The translations under genes and the position numbers were made by a program. A stretch of DNA of 46,213 bases from Bacteriovoracaceae bacterium (GTDB lineage: Bacteria; Bdellovibrionota; Bacteriovoracia; Bacteriovoracales; Bacteriovoracaceae), in NCBI GenBank assembly GCA_028101965.1, contig JAOHMI010000012.1, positions 1-46,213 of the forward strand, written 5' to 3'. The notes under the pieces were generated by a model that searched no databases, was not told where the DNA came from, and saw only the letters and a program-made list of their open reading frames with translations. Below are positions 8,364-16,598 of the stretch, one piece after another; position 1 is the first letter of the stretch, and each line of letters opens with the position of its first letter.

Positions 8364-9980
8364 ATGAGTAAATCTAACCGAAGAGATTTTTTACAACAGT
8401 TACTTAAACTAGGAATTTTATCACCTGCTTATATAAAACTATTTGAGCAAACACTTTTGCAAAATGCGCTTGGACAGAGTAACTCAAATCATCCTAAATT
8501 TTTATTTATTGTTTACGGCGAAGGTCAATGTAACCAAATGGCAAATCAAGCCAAAAGATCCTTATTCACATCTTCAGGAAACTTGATTAATGGAAATTCA
8601 TCTCAATTAACCTCAGGAATGTCAGGCATTGCGGGAATTGAGCAGTTTTCGACCATCATTCAGAACGTGGGAGTTTCCCATGAGAAAATGTGGCCTCATG
8701 GGAAAGATGCCACTCCCCCTTTCCATACAAATCGTTTAGGAATTGGAACAGGAAATTTAAGTTCAGATCACAGAATATTTAATGTTTCGGTTTTGAATGG
8801 AATGCATCACTGTCAAAATTCCATCGATATGGTTATGAAAACCCTGTATGGAAAAAAACGAGCTTCCTTTTGCTCCTCTCCTTTTGTTGAAGATTATGAT
8901 GCTCCATCTTATAGTATGAGTGTAACTGATACTATTGCCACCGGGTGCTCAATGCAAGTTCCAGGTTTTAATTTTATTACTCCTGATCTTAGTTTGGACT
9001 CTCTTTATAATAATATTATAGGATTTGGCTCTGGAGGTAATACTAATAACACTGCAGGATCTAATGCTAAAAAAAATATGCTATCGCAACTACTCCCTAT
9101 CATAGAAAATGTTAAGGGAAGAGTTCCTGGCCATGCTCAAGATTCTATGAATACTTATCTTGAACTAGTAACTAATTATCGGGATAGTTTACAAAGTTCA
9201 GGCGGAGGAAGTGGCGGTGGTGGTAATCAAAACAATTGTAACCTAGGAACCGCTCCCGACCCAGTAAATGGTGATAGTATAGGAACAGGTTTGAAGGCCG
9301 CCGAGCTCATGATGAAGTCCATGGCATGTTCTGCCTTAGATGTGGGTTCTTTGTGTTTCTTTCCTACGAATGGAAGCGGAGGAATTTATCCAGGCTTTAG
9401 CGGTGGTGGTGGCAATTATACTTATAATGGTTCAATTGAAAACTTGGATCAATTTATCAATCAAAATGTAAGTCATCCTAATGACTTTATCAAAAAAATG
9501 GCCGTTGATCCTAAAGGAAATCATCACTGTAGTCATTATAAAGGAAATTTACCTTCTGAATCTGGATATTGGAGAGATGAGTGGCAACACGAGTCTCTTA
9601 TGGTTAATGATTACACAAATACGAATATTCATAAGAGAATCTTTGACATGGCCAGAAATATAACCACAGGTTCAGGAAATAAATTATCTGAAGAGTTAAT
9701 TGTGGTGACGATGTATGCTCAAGGACATGCGGATCCTCACTATACAAAGAATTGTCCCATTATTTTATCCACTGAAGGTGATTTTATTCAGAAGAATAAA
9801 ATAAAAGTCTATAGTGGTAGTGATATCGAAGTTGCGGCTGATCCAAGTGATTTGGGGCAAGGTCAAGCTATACGGCGCAGTGAATTTCTCCAAGCATTAC
9901 TAAAGTTGATCGATCCAAATACTCCAAAATTTGGAGATGCTAGATTGGATAAAATTCCGGATTTGAAGAATTTAGTTTAA
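8364..9980 (+). CDS. Tat-exported partner of the cytochrome lipoprotein (DUF1552/DUF1501-like)
   Basis: A 538-residue protein whose N-terminus carries a twin-arginine motif, NRRDFLQ at about 5-11, before a hydrophobic stretch. This indicates folded export through Tat. A segment PKFLFIVYGEGQ near residue 45 resembles the start of DUF1552 proteins, which usually accompany DUF1592/1588/1585 partners. The middle has a glycine-rich linker (GGGSGGGG near 280-287) and other Gly/Asn-rich loops, several His pairs (HHC, HHCSH) and many Cys residues, so metal or cofactor binding is possible. The exact family is not certain from the sequence alone. It is coupled to the gene at 6060 by a three-base gap. 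Its stop is only two bases from the stop of the convergent gene at 9983. Confidence 0.65.
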   Translation: MSKSNRRDFLQQLLKLGILSPAYIKLFEQTLLQNALGQSNSNHPKFLFIVYGEGQCNQMANQAKRSLFTSSGNLINGNSSQLTSGMSGIAGIEQFSTIIQNVGVSHEKMWPHGKDATPPFHTNRLGIGTGNLSSDHRIFNVSVLNGMHHCQNSIDMVMKTLYGKKRASFCSSPFVEDYDAPSYSMSVTDTIATGCSMQVPGFNFITPDLSLDSLYNNIIGFGSGGNTNNTAGSNAKKNMLSQLLPIIENVKGRVPGHAQDSMNTYLELVTNYRDSLQSSGGGSGGGGNQNNCNLGTAPDPVNGDSIGTGLKAAELMMKSMACSALDVGSLCFFPTNGSGGIYPGFSGGGGNYTYNGSIENLDQFINQNVSHPNDFIKKMAVDPKGNHHCSHYKGNLPSESGYWRDEWQHESLMVNDYTNTNIHKRIFDMARNITTGSGNKLSEELIVVTMYAQGHADPHYTKNCPIILSTEGDFIQKNKIKVYSGSDIEVAADPSDLGQGQAIRRSEFLQALLKLIDPNTPKFGDARLDKIPDLKNLV

Positions 9981-9982
9981 CT

Positions 9983-10873
9983 CTAATCTTTTGGAACAAA
10001 CTGTCCGTTGTTACTACACATGGGAATTTTAGTTGGCATACAGTTTTTTCCCTTCACACAATCAAGGAACAATCCTCTTTGAGTGTTAGGAGAAAATTGG
10101 TTGTAAATTTGTTCGATCTGTTCCGGTGTTGCCTGAAAGGCAGGGAAAATTCGTGGTTTACTAAATTTTGCGCTTTCTAGCTGATCTAGTAATGAGGTAT
10201 AAACATTTTGCTGGTTCAAATCATCAAAAACCTTTCTATCTTCAACATACTGCTCCTTGTTGAATTCCTCAACAAGTAAAACTTCTTCAATACCTTTATA
10301 GCTTTTAATCATATTTGCAATTGTGGAGAATCGATCTATATTTTCGGGCTGACGAAAAAACTCGCCATTATTATAGTCTTTAATTTTTTTCTTTCCAATA
10401 ACTTTGCAATCCGACAAACGAAGAACCAAAAGTTCTGGGTTTGAATCTTCTTTCCCCCACTCCTTTCCTACTCTCTTTTGAGTGTCGTCATAATAATGGG
10501 CCCAAATTATTCCTTGTTCAGCGTTATATTTATAATTGGAGAATTGTGAATGGTATGTGATAAAGTTTTGATGAACAAAATTGTTTGCTGGGTCAGATAA
10601 AGCGGTCAAAGCATCGATACATACATTAACATTTACATCACAATAATGAGTTTTCAAGAGAACAAGTGCAGCTTTTTTCCCTTCGTGGCAACTTTCTACG
10701 CTTTGTTCTTTACTCTTGTTTCTGGCGTCCATACAAACATCTTGTATTTTATAAAATGAATCATCTAATAAGGTAGGCATCACGACATGGTCTCCTGTGA
10801 AATCACTTGTGTCTTGAGCGCATCCAATAAATAAAAGTAAAGTAATCATATTCAAAAAAATTGTAATTTTCAT
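9983..10873 (-). CDS. Lipoprotein of unknown function
   Basis: A 296-residue lipoprotein. The start at 10873 gives a signal peptide ending in the lipobox LLFIGC. A longer frame from 10918 would add 15 polar residues before the signal and was rejected. AAAGAGAA precedes the chosen ATG. The mature part has about nine cysteines, several in CxxxxC-like spacing (VNVCIDAL, CVKGKNCMPTKIPMC), which suggests a disulfide-stabilised envelope protein. No domain was recognised. It is convergent with the Tat-exported gene, with only two bases between stops, and divergent from the deacetylase gene at 11173. Confidence 0.75.
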   Translation of the reverse strand: MKITIFLNMITLLLFIGCAQDTSDFTGDHVVMPTLLDDSFYKIQDVCMDARNKSKEQSVESCHEGKKAALVLLKTHYCDVNVNVCIDALTALSDPANNFVHQNFITYHSQFSNYKYNAEQGIIWAHYYDDTQKRVGKEWGKEDSNPELLVLRLSDCKVIGKKKIKDYNNGEFFRQPENIDRFSTIANMIKSYKGIEEVLLVEEFNKEQYVEDRKVFDDLNQQNVYTSLLDQLESAKFSKPRIFPAFQATPEQIEQIYNQFSPNTQRGLFLDCVKGKNCMPTKIPMCSNNGQFVPKD

Positions 10874-11024
10874 AATTCTCTTTTTGTCGTTAATGTACAT
10901 AAATTGAAAAGCACTCATACATCAATTATTTAAATTTAAAAGTGACTTGTTTACTTTTAGAAAAATATTCAATGCGAAATCTAATTAGACTGTCAAAAAA
11001 ATAAAAACATGAAAATAGTGAGTG

Positions 11025-11065
11025 ATTGTGAATCACAATTTACAGGGAAAGAAATATAATTTCTT
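11025..11065. promoter_or_regulatory. Two adjacent dyad-symmetric elements (candidate operators)
   Basis: ATTGTGA-A-TCACAAT (11025-11039) is a perfect 15-base dyad. Ten bases further, AAGAAAT-ATA-ATTTCTT (11049-11065) is a perfect 17-base dyad. Both sit in the divergent region between the lipoprotein gene and the deacetylase gene. TGTGA/TCACA half-sites recall CRP/FNR-family boxes, but the spacing of one base is not that of CRP. Assignment to a regulator is not possible here. Confidence 0.3.
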
Positions 11066-11172
11066 CGAACTGAAATCTTTTATAAAATTACATTCGCCCA
11101 AAACTCATATAATTTAGATGAAAAAAATACAATAATTCTAAAGTTAAAAAAATCTCCAGGTATATTTATTAA

Positions 11173-11982
11173 ATGCAATCACAATTATTTTTTACGTTAT
11201 TTTTGATAGCACTACTATTTCCTTATTCTACGTTGAAGGCTAAAAATGAACTTTTAATAATTTTAGCTCATCCTGATGATGAAACATTAATTGCTCAGTA
11301 CTTAATCGAGCTTGATCGCAGTAAATGGGAGCCAACGATTATATACTTGACCGCCGGCGAAGGAGGGACAGATCGGAGGTGGGAAAAAAATCAGGCAGTA
11401 CTAAATAAACGAAAGAAATTGCAAAAGACTCGAATACTAGAATTAACTCGATCAATGAAAATCTTAGATATACAGAAATATTTTGTGCTTAACGTTCCTG
11501 ATCTTCCCCATCGAATCCCAACTCCTGGTTATTCTAATCCTCTTGGTAAACCTACAACTAATTTAGAATTATTTTTTAAAAAAGTTGAAGTATGGAAACC
11601 TGAAAATGTAATTAGCTTGTTAAAAAAAATTATACACAAGCATAAATTGCATTCGACCACCCATGTTTTAACCATGTGTGATTGTTCTGGTATAACTCAC
11701 GCACACCACCAAGCGACTAATTATTTGGTCAAAAAACTAATTCAGCATAAAGTATTTAAAAATTTACAGCAAGCATGGCAGTTTGGGGAAGGGAAATCCT
11801 ATCCTAAAGAGATGTACTTTATGAAACGGTCACAGGTACTTTTTAGGCGAAGGGCAAAAGAGATGACTTCAAAGGATTTTTTTAAATATTTGCAAGTCTA
11901 TCAAGCTCATCAGAGTCAAGGAGTATCTTCGTATACGAGAGAGAAGCTATTGAGCTTTTCTGAGAAAATCTGGGAATTATAA
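11173..11982 (+). CDS. Exported LmbE/PIG-L-family N-deacetylase
   Basis: A 269-residue protein with a signal peptide (residues 1-23). The zinc-binding motif AHPDDE lies at 32-37 right after it, and the second site THAHHQAT at 175-182 supplies the third ligand, probably His179. This is the LmbE/PIG-L fold, whose members remove acetyl groups from N-acetylglucosamine-containing substrates. Most bacterial members are cytoplasmic. This one is exported, so its substrate should be an envelope or extracellular glycan. Length fits the family. The C-terminal 60 residues are basic. The ribosome site is weak (CCAGG about 12 bases upstream). No operon partner: 112 bases separate it from the next gene. Confidence 0.75.
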   Translation: MQSQLFFTLFLIALLFPYSTLKAKNELLIILAHPDDETLIAQYLIELDRSKWEPTIIYLTAGEGGTDRRWEKNQAVLNKRKKLQKTRILELTRSMKILDIQKYFVLNVPDLPHRIPTPGYSNPLGKPTTNLELFFKKVEVWKPENVISLLKKIIHKHKLHSTTHVLTMCDCSGITHAHHQATNYLVKKLIQHKVFKNLQQAWQFGEGKSYPKEMYFMKRSQVLFRRRAKEMTSKDFFKYLQVYQAHQSQGVSSYTREKLLSFSEKIWEL

Positions 11983-12094
11983 TTTGATTGGTTTTAAATA
12001 ACCAAAAAAGAGAACTGATTTTCCCATCTTTTGGGTTAAAAACTCATAGTCAGAAAGCTTTCAAAGCAGTAGTATTTCTCTAAAAAAGTCTACT

Positions 12095-14308
12095 ATGTTT
12101 GAACGTTCGCAAATCATTGATCAAAATTTCCAAAAGTTCTTTTCGACCGAAATGAGCGTGGCTGAATTTCGTTTTTTACAAAAGCACATTCCCATTAGCG
12201 GGGCACAACTTGTTGATCTTTTTGAATCACAATGCATTAGTCGCTTGATGGATATTCAGTCTCGTTTATTAAAAAAAATCGGACGAAGCTATTATACTAT
12301 TTCAAGTAGCGGGCATGAAGGCTTGGCCGGGTTAGCTTTTACTACTCGGTTAACTGATATGGCATTTTTGCATTATCGTGACTGTGCATTCATGGTGCAG
12401 AGAAGCAAGCAAAAGCACGGTCATCCCATTCTACATGACTTGCTCTTAAGCTTTGCAGCCTCTTCCCGGGACCCCATTAGTGGCGGACGGCATAAAGTTT
12501 TGGGACATAAAGATTTATTCATTCCACCACAAACATCAACGATTGCGTCTCACCTACCAAAAGCCATTGGAGCAGCTTTATCAGTACCAAGAGGAAAGAC
12601 ATATGGCTTAGATACTGAGATGCCAGATGATTCTATCATTATTTGTACATTCGGGGATGCTTCGCTCAATCATGCCAGTGCACAGTCGGCCATTAATACG
12701 GCCAGTTGGGTGAGTTATCAAAATATTCCACTTCCACTTCTTTATGTTTGTGAAGATAATGAAATTGGAATCTCTGTCCCTACCCCACCAAATTGGGTGA
12801 AAAAAAATCAGGAAGCCAATTGCGCTATAAAATATTTTGAATGTAATGGTTTAGATATTGTTGAGACATTAAAAGTTTCGGCAAAAGCGGTTGAATATGT
12901 TCGCGAATTTAAAAAACCCGCATTCTTAAGGTTAAAAACAGTTAGGCTTTTAGGTCATGCCGGTAGTGATATTGAAACTGTTTATCATTCTCAAAAACAT
13001 ATTGAAGAAAAAGAGCAGCAAGACCCTCTTTTAGTAACGGCAAAGATTTTACTTGCAAATCGTATGGCAACCATAGATGAAATTAATCATATTTATAATA
13101 ATTTAAAATTAAGAATAGAAGCCATATCACAAAAAGTTGGGGATCAACCAACACTCACCACTGCTCAAGAGATTATGGAGCCTATTCTTCCGAAGAAACT
13201 TAAACGGAAAAAAATTTTTACAGAAAATCCGGAAAAGAGACAACGAATCTTTGGTGCGGATTGGAATCAACTCATTCAAAATAAACATCCCTTAAATAAA
13301 TTAATTAATTTCGCTCTTACCGATTTACTTTTAGATTATCCAGAGACACTTATTTTCGGTGAAGATGTTGCTAAAAAAGGTGGAGTGTATAACGTTACCA
13401 GCAAATTAGAGAGACGTTTTGGACGAAAGCGAATTTTTAATTCCCCCTTAGATGAGACCAGCATTTTAGGAACGGCCGTGGGCTTTGCCCATAATGGTTT
13501 TGTACCCATTCCTGAGATTCAATTTTTGGCTTATTACCATAATGCTCAAGATCAGCTTCGAGGAGAAGCGGCTACCTTAAGTTTTTTCTCTAATCAACAA
13601 TTCACTAATGGAATGGTAGTGAGAATTGCAGGTTTAGCTTACCAAAAAGGATTTGGAGGGCATTACCATAATGATAACTCAATTACGGTTTTTCGTGATC
13701 TTCCAGGAGTCCAATTAGCTTGCCCTTCAAATGGAGCAGATGCAGTTAGAATGATTCGAGCGTGCGTTAGAGAAGCCTATGAATATGGCAGAATTTTTAT
13801 TTTCTTAGAGCCCATTGCTCTCTATCCAGTCCGTGATGTTCACGAAGATGGAGACGGAGACTATTGTTTCTCCTATCCAGTGGATACTAAGGATGAAATA
13901 GCAGTTGGCGAATTCAACGTAATGAATTGCTCTGGCCCTACTGAATTGACCATTATAACTTATGGAAATGGAGTTTATTTAAGTCTGCAAGCGGCTAAAG
14001 AATTATTTAGAAAGAATATAAAAGTTAAAATTATCGACCTTCGATGGCTCACAATGATTGATTATAAAAAATTAAGTACAGAAATTGCAAAAGATAAACA
14101 TGTCTTAATCGTAGATGAGTGCCGCCGAAGTGGATCTCTAAGCGAAGAAATTATGACAAATCTTTTTGAAAATTTATCATCACTGCCCAAGTTAAAAAGA
14201 TTATGTGCTGAAGACAGTTTTATTCCATTGGGAAAAGCCGCTAATTTAACTTTACCGAGTAAAGAAAGTATCTATCAATCTTGTCTAAAATTATTGGGAA
14301 AAGCATGA
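12095..14308 (+). CDS. Fused 2-oxoacid dehydrogenase E1 (alpha-beta), branched-chain type
   Basis: A 737-residue cytoplasmic thiamine-diphosphate enzyme. Residues about 30-330 are the E1 alpha part: SSSGHEGL, then the ThDP/Mg site GDASLNHASAQSAIN (from 187), then YVCEDNEIGIS. Residues about 395-737 are the E1 beta part: FGEDVAKKGGVY (Glu423), FNSPLDETSILG, PIPEIQF, GGHYHND and the C-terminal VDECRRSGSLSEE. The usual two subunits of branched-chain 2-oxoacid or pyruvate dehydrogenase are joined by a linker of about 60 residues. It would decarboxylate a 2-oxoacid and pass the acyl group to a lipoyl E2, but no E2 or E3 gene lies nearby. It heads an operon: its TGA overlaps the next ATG (ATGA). 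The ribosome site is poor. The substrate is not determinable by eye; branched-chain 2-oxoacids or 2-oxoadipate are candidates given its neighbours. Confidence 0.8.
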   Translation: MFERSQIIDQNFQKFFSTEMSVAEFRFLQKHIPISGAQLVDLFESQCISRLMDIQSRLLKKIGRSYYTISSSGHEGLAGLAFTTRLTDMAFLHYRDCAFMVQRSKQKHGHPILHDLLLSFAASSRDPISGGRHKVLGHKDLFIPPQTSTIASHLPKAIGAALSVPRGKTYGLDTEMPDDSIIICTFGDASLNHASAQSAINTASWVSYQNIPLPLLYVCEDNEIGISVPTPPNWVKKNQEANCAIKYFECNGLDIVETLKVSAKAVEYVREFKKPAFLRLKTVRLLGHAGSDIETVYHSQKHIEEKEQQDPLLVTAKILLANRMATIDEINHIYNNLKLRIEAISQKVGDQPTLTTAQEIMEPILPKKLKRKKIFTENPEKRQRIFGADWNQLIQNKHPLNKLINFALTDLLLDYPETLIFGEDVAKKGGVYNVTSKLERRFGRKRIFNSPLDETSILGTAVGFAHNGFVPIPEIQFLAYYHNAQDQLRGEAATLSFFSNQQFTNGMVVRIAGLAYQKGFGGHYHNDNSITVFRDLPGVQLACPSNGADAVRMIRACVREAYEYGRIFIFLEPIALYPVRDVHEDGDGDYCFSYPVDTKDEIAVGEFNVMNCSGPTELTIITYGNGVYLSLQAAKELFRKNIKVKIIDLRWLTMIDYKKLSTEIAKDKHVLIVDECRRSGSLSEEIMTNLFENLSSLPKLKRLCAEDSFIPLGKAANLTLPSKESIYQSCLKLLGKA

Positions 14309-15345
14309 GCAAAAAACGAGCTGTTGTGATCTGCCCTGGCCGAGGCACTTACGGTCAGAAAGAATTGGGCTATTTACATCGTAATCATTCAGACAAAACT
14401 GAATTTTTTTCCATGATTGATGATTATCGAAAAAGTAAGGATCAACCATCAGTATTTGACTTAGATGGAGAGAAAACATTTTCTCTTAAAAAACATATCC
14501 CTGGAGAGAATTCAGCAAGTTTAATTTACGCGTGCTCTTATGCGGACTTCCAAGATATTGATCAAGATAAATTCGACATCGTGGCTATCACTGGAAATAG
14601 CATGGGATGGTATATTGCTTGCGCTTGTGCTCAAGCAATCGCTCCTAATAATGCGATTCATGTTATTAATACTATGGGTTCACAAATGAAAGATGGACTG
14701 ATCGGTGGGCAGTTAGTTTATCCTATAGTGGATGAGAATTGGGTGGAGTCCATTGAGCAGACTGAGCTGTTACAGAAAAAAGTATTAGAGGCCAATCAGC
14801 ATCATGGACAAGTTTATACATCCATCCATTTTGGTGGACTGATGGTTCTCGGTGGAGAAGAGAAAGCCTTAAAATGGCTGTTGAAAGAACTGCCAAAGGT
14901 TCAAGAGCATTTTCCCTTTAAATTGCCTGGAAATGCTGCTTTTCATACTCCTCTATTGCGTGAAACTTCAGATAAAGCAAAGACAGAATTAAAACAGGAT
15001 TTATTTTCTAAGCCACAAATTCCAATGATTGATGGTCGAGGAAAAATTTGGCAGCCCTATAGCACAGATTTACAAGAGCTCTGGGATTATACTTTAGGTC
15101 ATCAAGTCCATTCTACCTATGATTTTACAAAAGCGATGGAAATTGCCATAAAAGAGTTTGCTCCTGATAGCTTGATTTTAACTGGTCCTGGTATGACAAT
15201 GGGCGGCGCAATTGGTCAGAGCTTAGTGAAATTTAACACTAATAACATTAGTTCTAAGCTAGACTTTAAACAGGCACAAGAGGGAGATAATCCTTACTTG
15301 CTGGCCATGGGTGATGAAGCCCAACGAAAATTTGCAATAAAATAA
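14305..15345 (+). CDS. FabD-like acyltransferase lacking the malonate-binding Arg
   Basis: A 346-residue protein with the fold of malonyl-CoA:ACP transacylase. The nucleophile is Ser99 in ITGNSMGWY (GxSxG), and the catalytic His214 is in AAFHTPLL. Two key positions differ from FabD. The oxyanion-hole motif PGQGSQ is PGRGTYG, so Gln becomes Arg. The arginine 25 residues after the serine, which holds the free carboxylate of malonyl groups, is Met124 in NTMGSQ. The donor is therefore probably not malonyl-CoA. The ATG at 14305 overlaps the upstream stop (ATGA). An upstream in-frame TTG at 14281 was rejected because the ATGA coupling is typical. Its place between a 2-oxoacid E1 and an acyl-CoA dehydrogenase suggests transfer or hydrolysis of the acyl group they handle. 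A thioesterase role is possible. Confidence 0.7.
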   Translation: MSKKRAVVICPGRGTYGQKELGYLHRNHSDKTEFFSMIDDYRKSKDQPSVFDLDGEKTFSLKKHIPGENSASLIYACSYADFQDIDQDKFDIVAITGNSMGWYIACACAQAIAPNNAIHVINTMGSQMKDGLIGGQLVYPIVDENWVESIEQTELLQKKVLEANQHHGQVYTSIHFGGLMVLGGEEKALKWLLKELPKVQEHFPFKLPGNAAFHTPLLRETSDKAKTELKQDLFSKPQIPMIDGRGKIWQPYSTDLQELWDYTLGHQVHSTYDFTKAMEIAIKEFAPDSLILTGPGMTMGGAIGQSLVKFNTNNISSKLDFKQAQEGDNPYLLAMGDEAQRKFAIK

Positions 15346-15368
15346 ATAATTAATAAATGAGGTAAAAA

Positions 15369-16535
15369 ATGTATCAAGAATTAGACTACATGAATTTGGA
15401 TAGCATTCTAACAGAAGAAGAAAAGCAAATTAAACAAATGGTGCGAAAGTTTGTCACCAATGAATATATGCCAACCGTATCAGAAAACTACGAGAAGGGT
15501 CACTTTGACCGAAGCATTGTACCTAAGCTTGGCGAATTGGGCCTTTTAGGCTCAACACTTCCTGAAAAATATGGTTGCGCTAATTTAAGTAATATTAGTT
15601 ATGGAATTATTAACCAAGAATTAGAACGAGGTGATTCAGGACTTCGCTCCTTTGCCTCTGTTCAATCATCTCTCGTTATGTATCCTATTTTTGCCTTTGG
15701 TAGTGAGGAGCAAAAAGATAAGTGGTTACCTAAATTAGCCAAAGGTGAAGCGATTGGTTGCTTTGGCTTAACAGAGCCTGATCATGGATCGGATCCAAGT
15801 TCAATGATTACAAATGCTAAAGATAAGGGAGATCATTATCTTCTTAACGGTGCAAAAATGTGGATTACCAGTGGATCCATTGCAGATATTGCCATCGTTT
15901 GGGCAAAATTAGATGGAGGAAAAGTTCGCGGCTTTTTGGTTGAAACAAATTTAGAAGGGTTTACTCAACCAGAAATTAAAGCGAAGTACTCATTGCGTGC
16001 ATCTGTAACAAGTGAATTGGTTTTTGATAATGTTAAAGTTCCAAAAGACGCCATCCTTCCCAAAGTTGAAGGACTTAAGGGGCCTCTAAGCTGTTTAACT
16101 CAAGCTCGTTATGGAATTAGCTGGGGAGCGATAGGTGCGGCTCAAGCATGTTTTGACGAAGCCTTAAATTATACTAAAGAGCGTAGCCAGTTTGGAAAAC
16201 CTCTTGCTCAGTTTCAATTAACTCAAAAAAAATTAGCTGAAATCGCAACTGAAATTACAAAAGCTCAGCTTTTAAGTTATCAGCTTGGAAAACTTAAAGA
16301 TGCTGGAACTTTCACCCCGGCTCAAGTATCCATGGCCAAAATGAATAATGTACAAATTGCTCTTGATGCTGCACGAACCACTCGTAATATGCTTGGTGCC
16401 AATGGCGTTAGTTCTGAGTATCAGTCAATGAGACATATGTGTAACCTAGAGTCTGTATACACTTATGAGGGTACCCATGAAATTCACTCTCTTGTTGTGG
16501 GAATGGAAGTGACTGGGCTGAATGCCTTTAAATAA
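15369..16535 (+). CDS. gcdH: Glutaryl-CoA dehydrogenase
   Basis: A 388-residue FAD enzyme of the acyl-CoA dehydrogenase family. It matches glutaryl-CoA dehydrogenase closely: GLRSFASVQSSLVMYPI contains Arg93, equivalent to the arginine that holds the distal carboxylate of glutaryl-CoA. FGLTEPDHGSDPSSM and the FAD-binding MWITSG follow. The catalytic base is Glu367 in TYEGTHEIHSL, and the protein ends VTGLNAF. The reaction is oxidation and decarboxylation of glutaryl-CoA to crotonyl-CoA, in lysine and tryptophan breakdown. It has a good ribosome site (GAGG, 6 bases before the ATG) and lies 23 bases after the FabD-like gene, so it is the third gene of the operon. Length and motif set are normal. 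Confidence 0.85.
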   Translation: MYQELDYMNLDSILTEEEKQIKQMVRKFVTNEYMPTVSENYEKGHFDRSIVPKLGELGLLGSTLPEKYGCANLSNISYGIINQELERGDSGLRSFASVQSSLVMYPIFAFGSEEQKDKWLPKLAKGEAIGCFGLTEPDHGSDPSSMITNAKDKGDHYLLNGAKMWITSGSIADIAIVWAKLDGGKVRGFLVETNLEGFTQPEIKAKYSLRASVTSELVFDNVKVPKDAILPKVEGLKGPLSCLTQARYGISWGAIGAAQACFDEALNYTKERSQFGKPLAQFQLTQKKLAEIATEITKAQLLSYQLGKLKDAGTFTPAQVSMAKMNNVQIALDAARTTRNMLGANGVSSEYQSMRHMCNLESVYTYEGTHEIHSLVVGMEVTGLNAFK

Positions 16536-16568
16536 TCAAACAATTCATTTTAATTATTATATATTTTT

Positions 16569-16598
16569 AATTTGATTCAAAGTTTAATTAATCAAATT
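16569..16598. terminator. AT-rich hairpin over the convergent gene ends
   Basis: AATTTGATT (16569-16577) and AATCAAATT (16590-16598) form perfect 9-bp arms around a 12-base loop. The right arm lies in the last codons of the minus-strand gene ending at 16588. It may act as a terminator for either gene, but the stem is weak and there is no clear U-tract. Confidence 0.3.

Noticed and set aside
11987-12005. TTGGTT...AACCAA hairpin after the deacetylase gene
   Set aside because: The stem is short and followed by A rather than T residues on the plus strand, so it is not a convincing terminator.
14281-14304. Earlier TTG start for the FabD-like gene
   Set aside because: The ATG at 14305 overlaps the upstream TGA as ATGA, the usual coupled start. 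The eight extra residues are the other frame of the E1 C-terminus.
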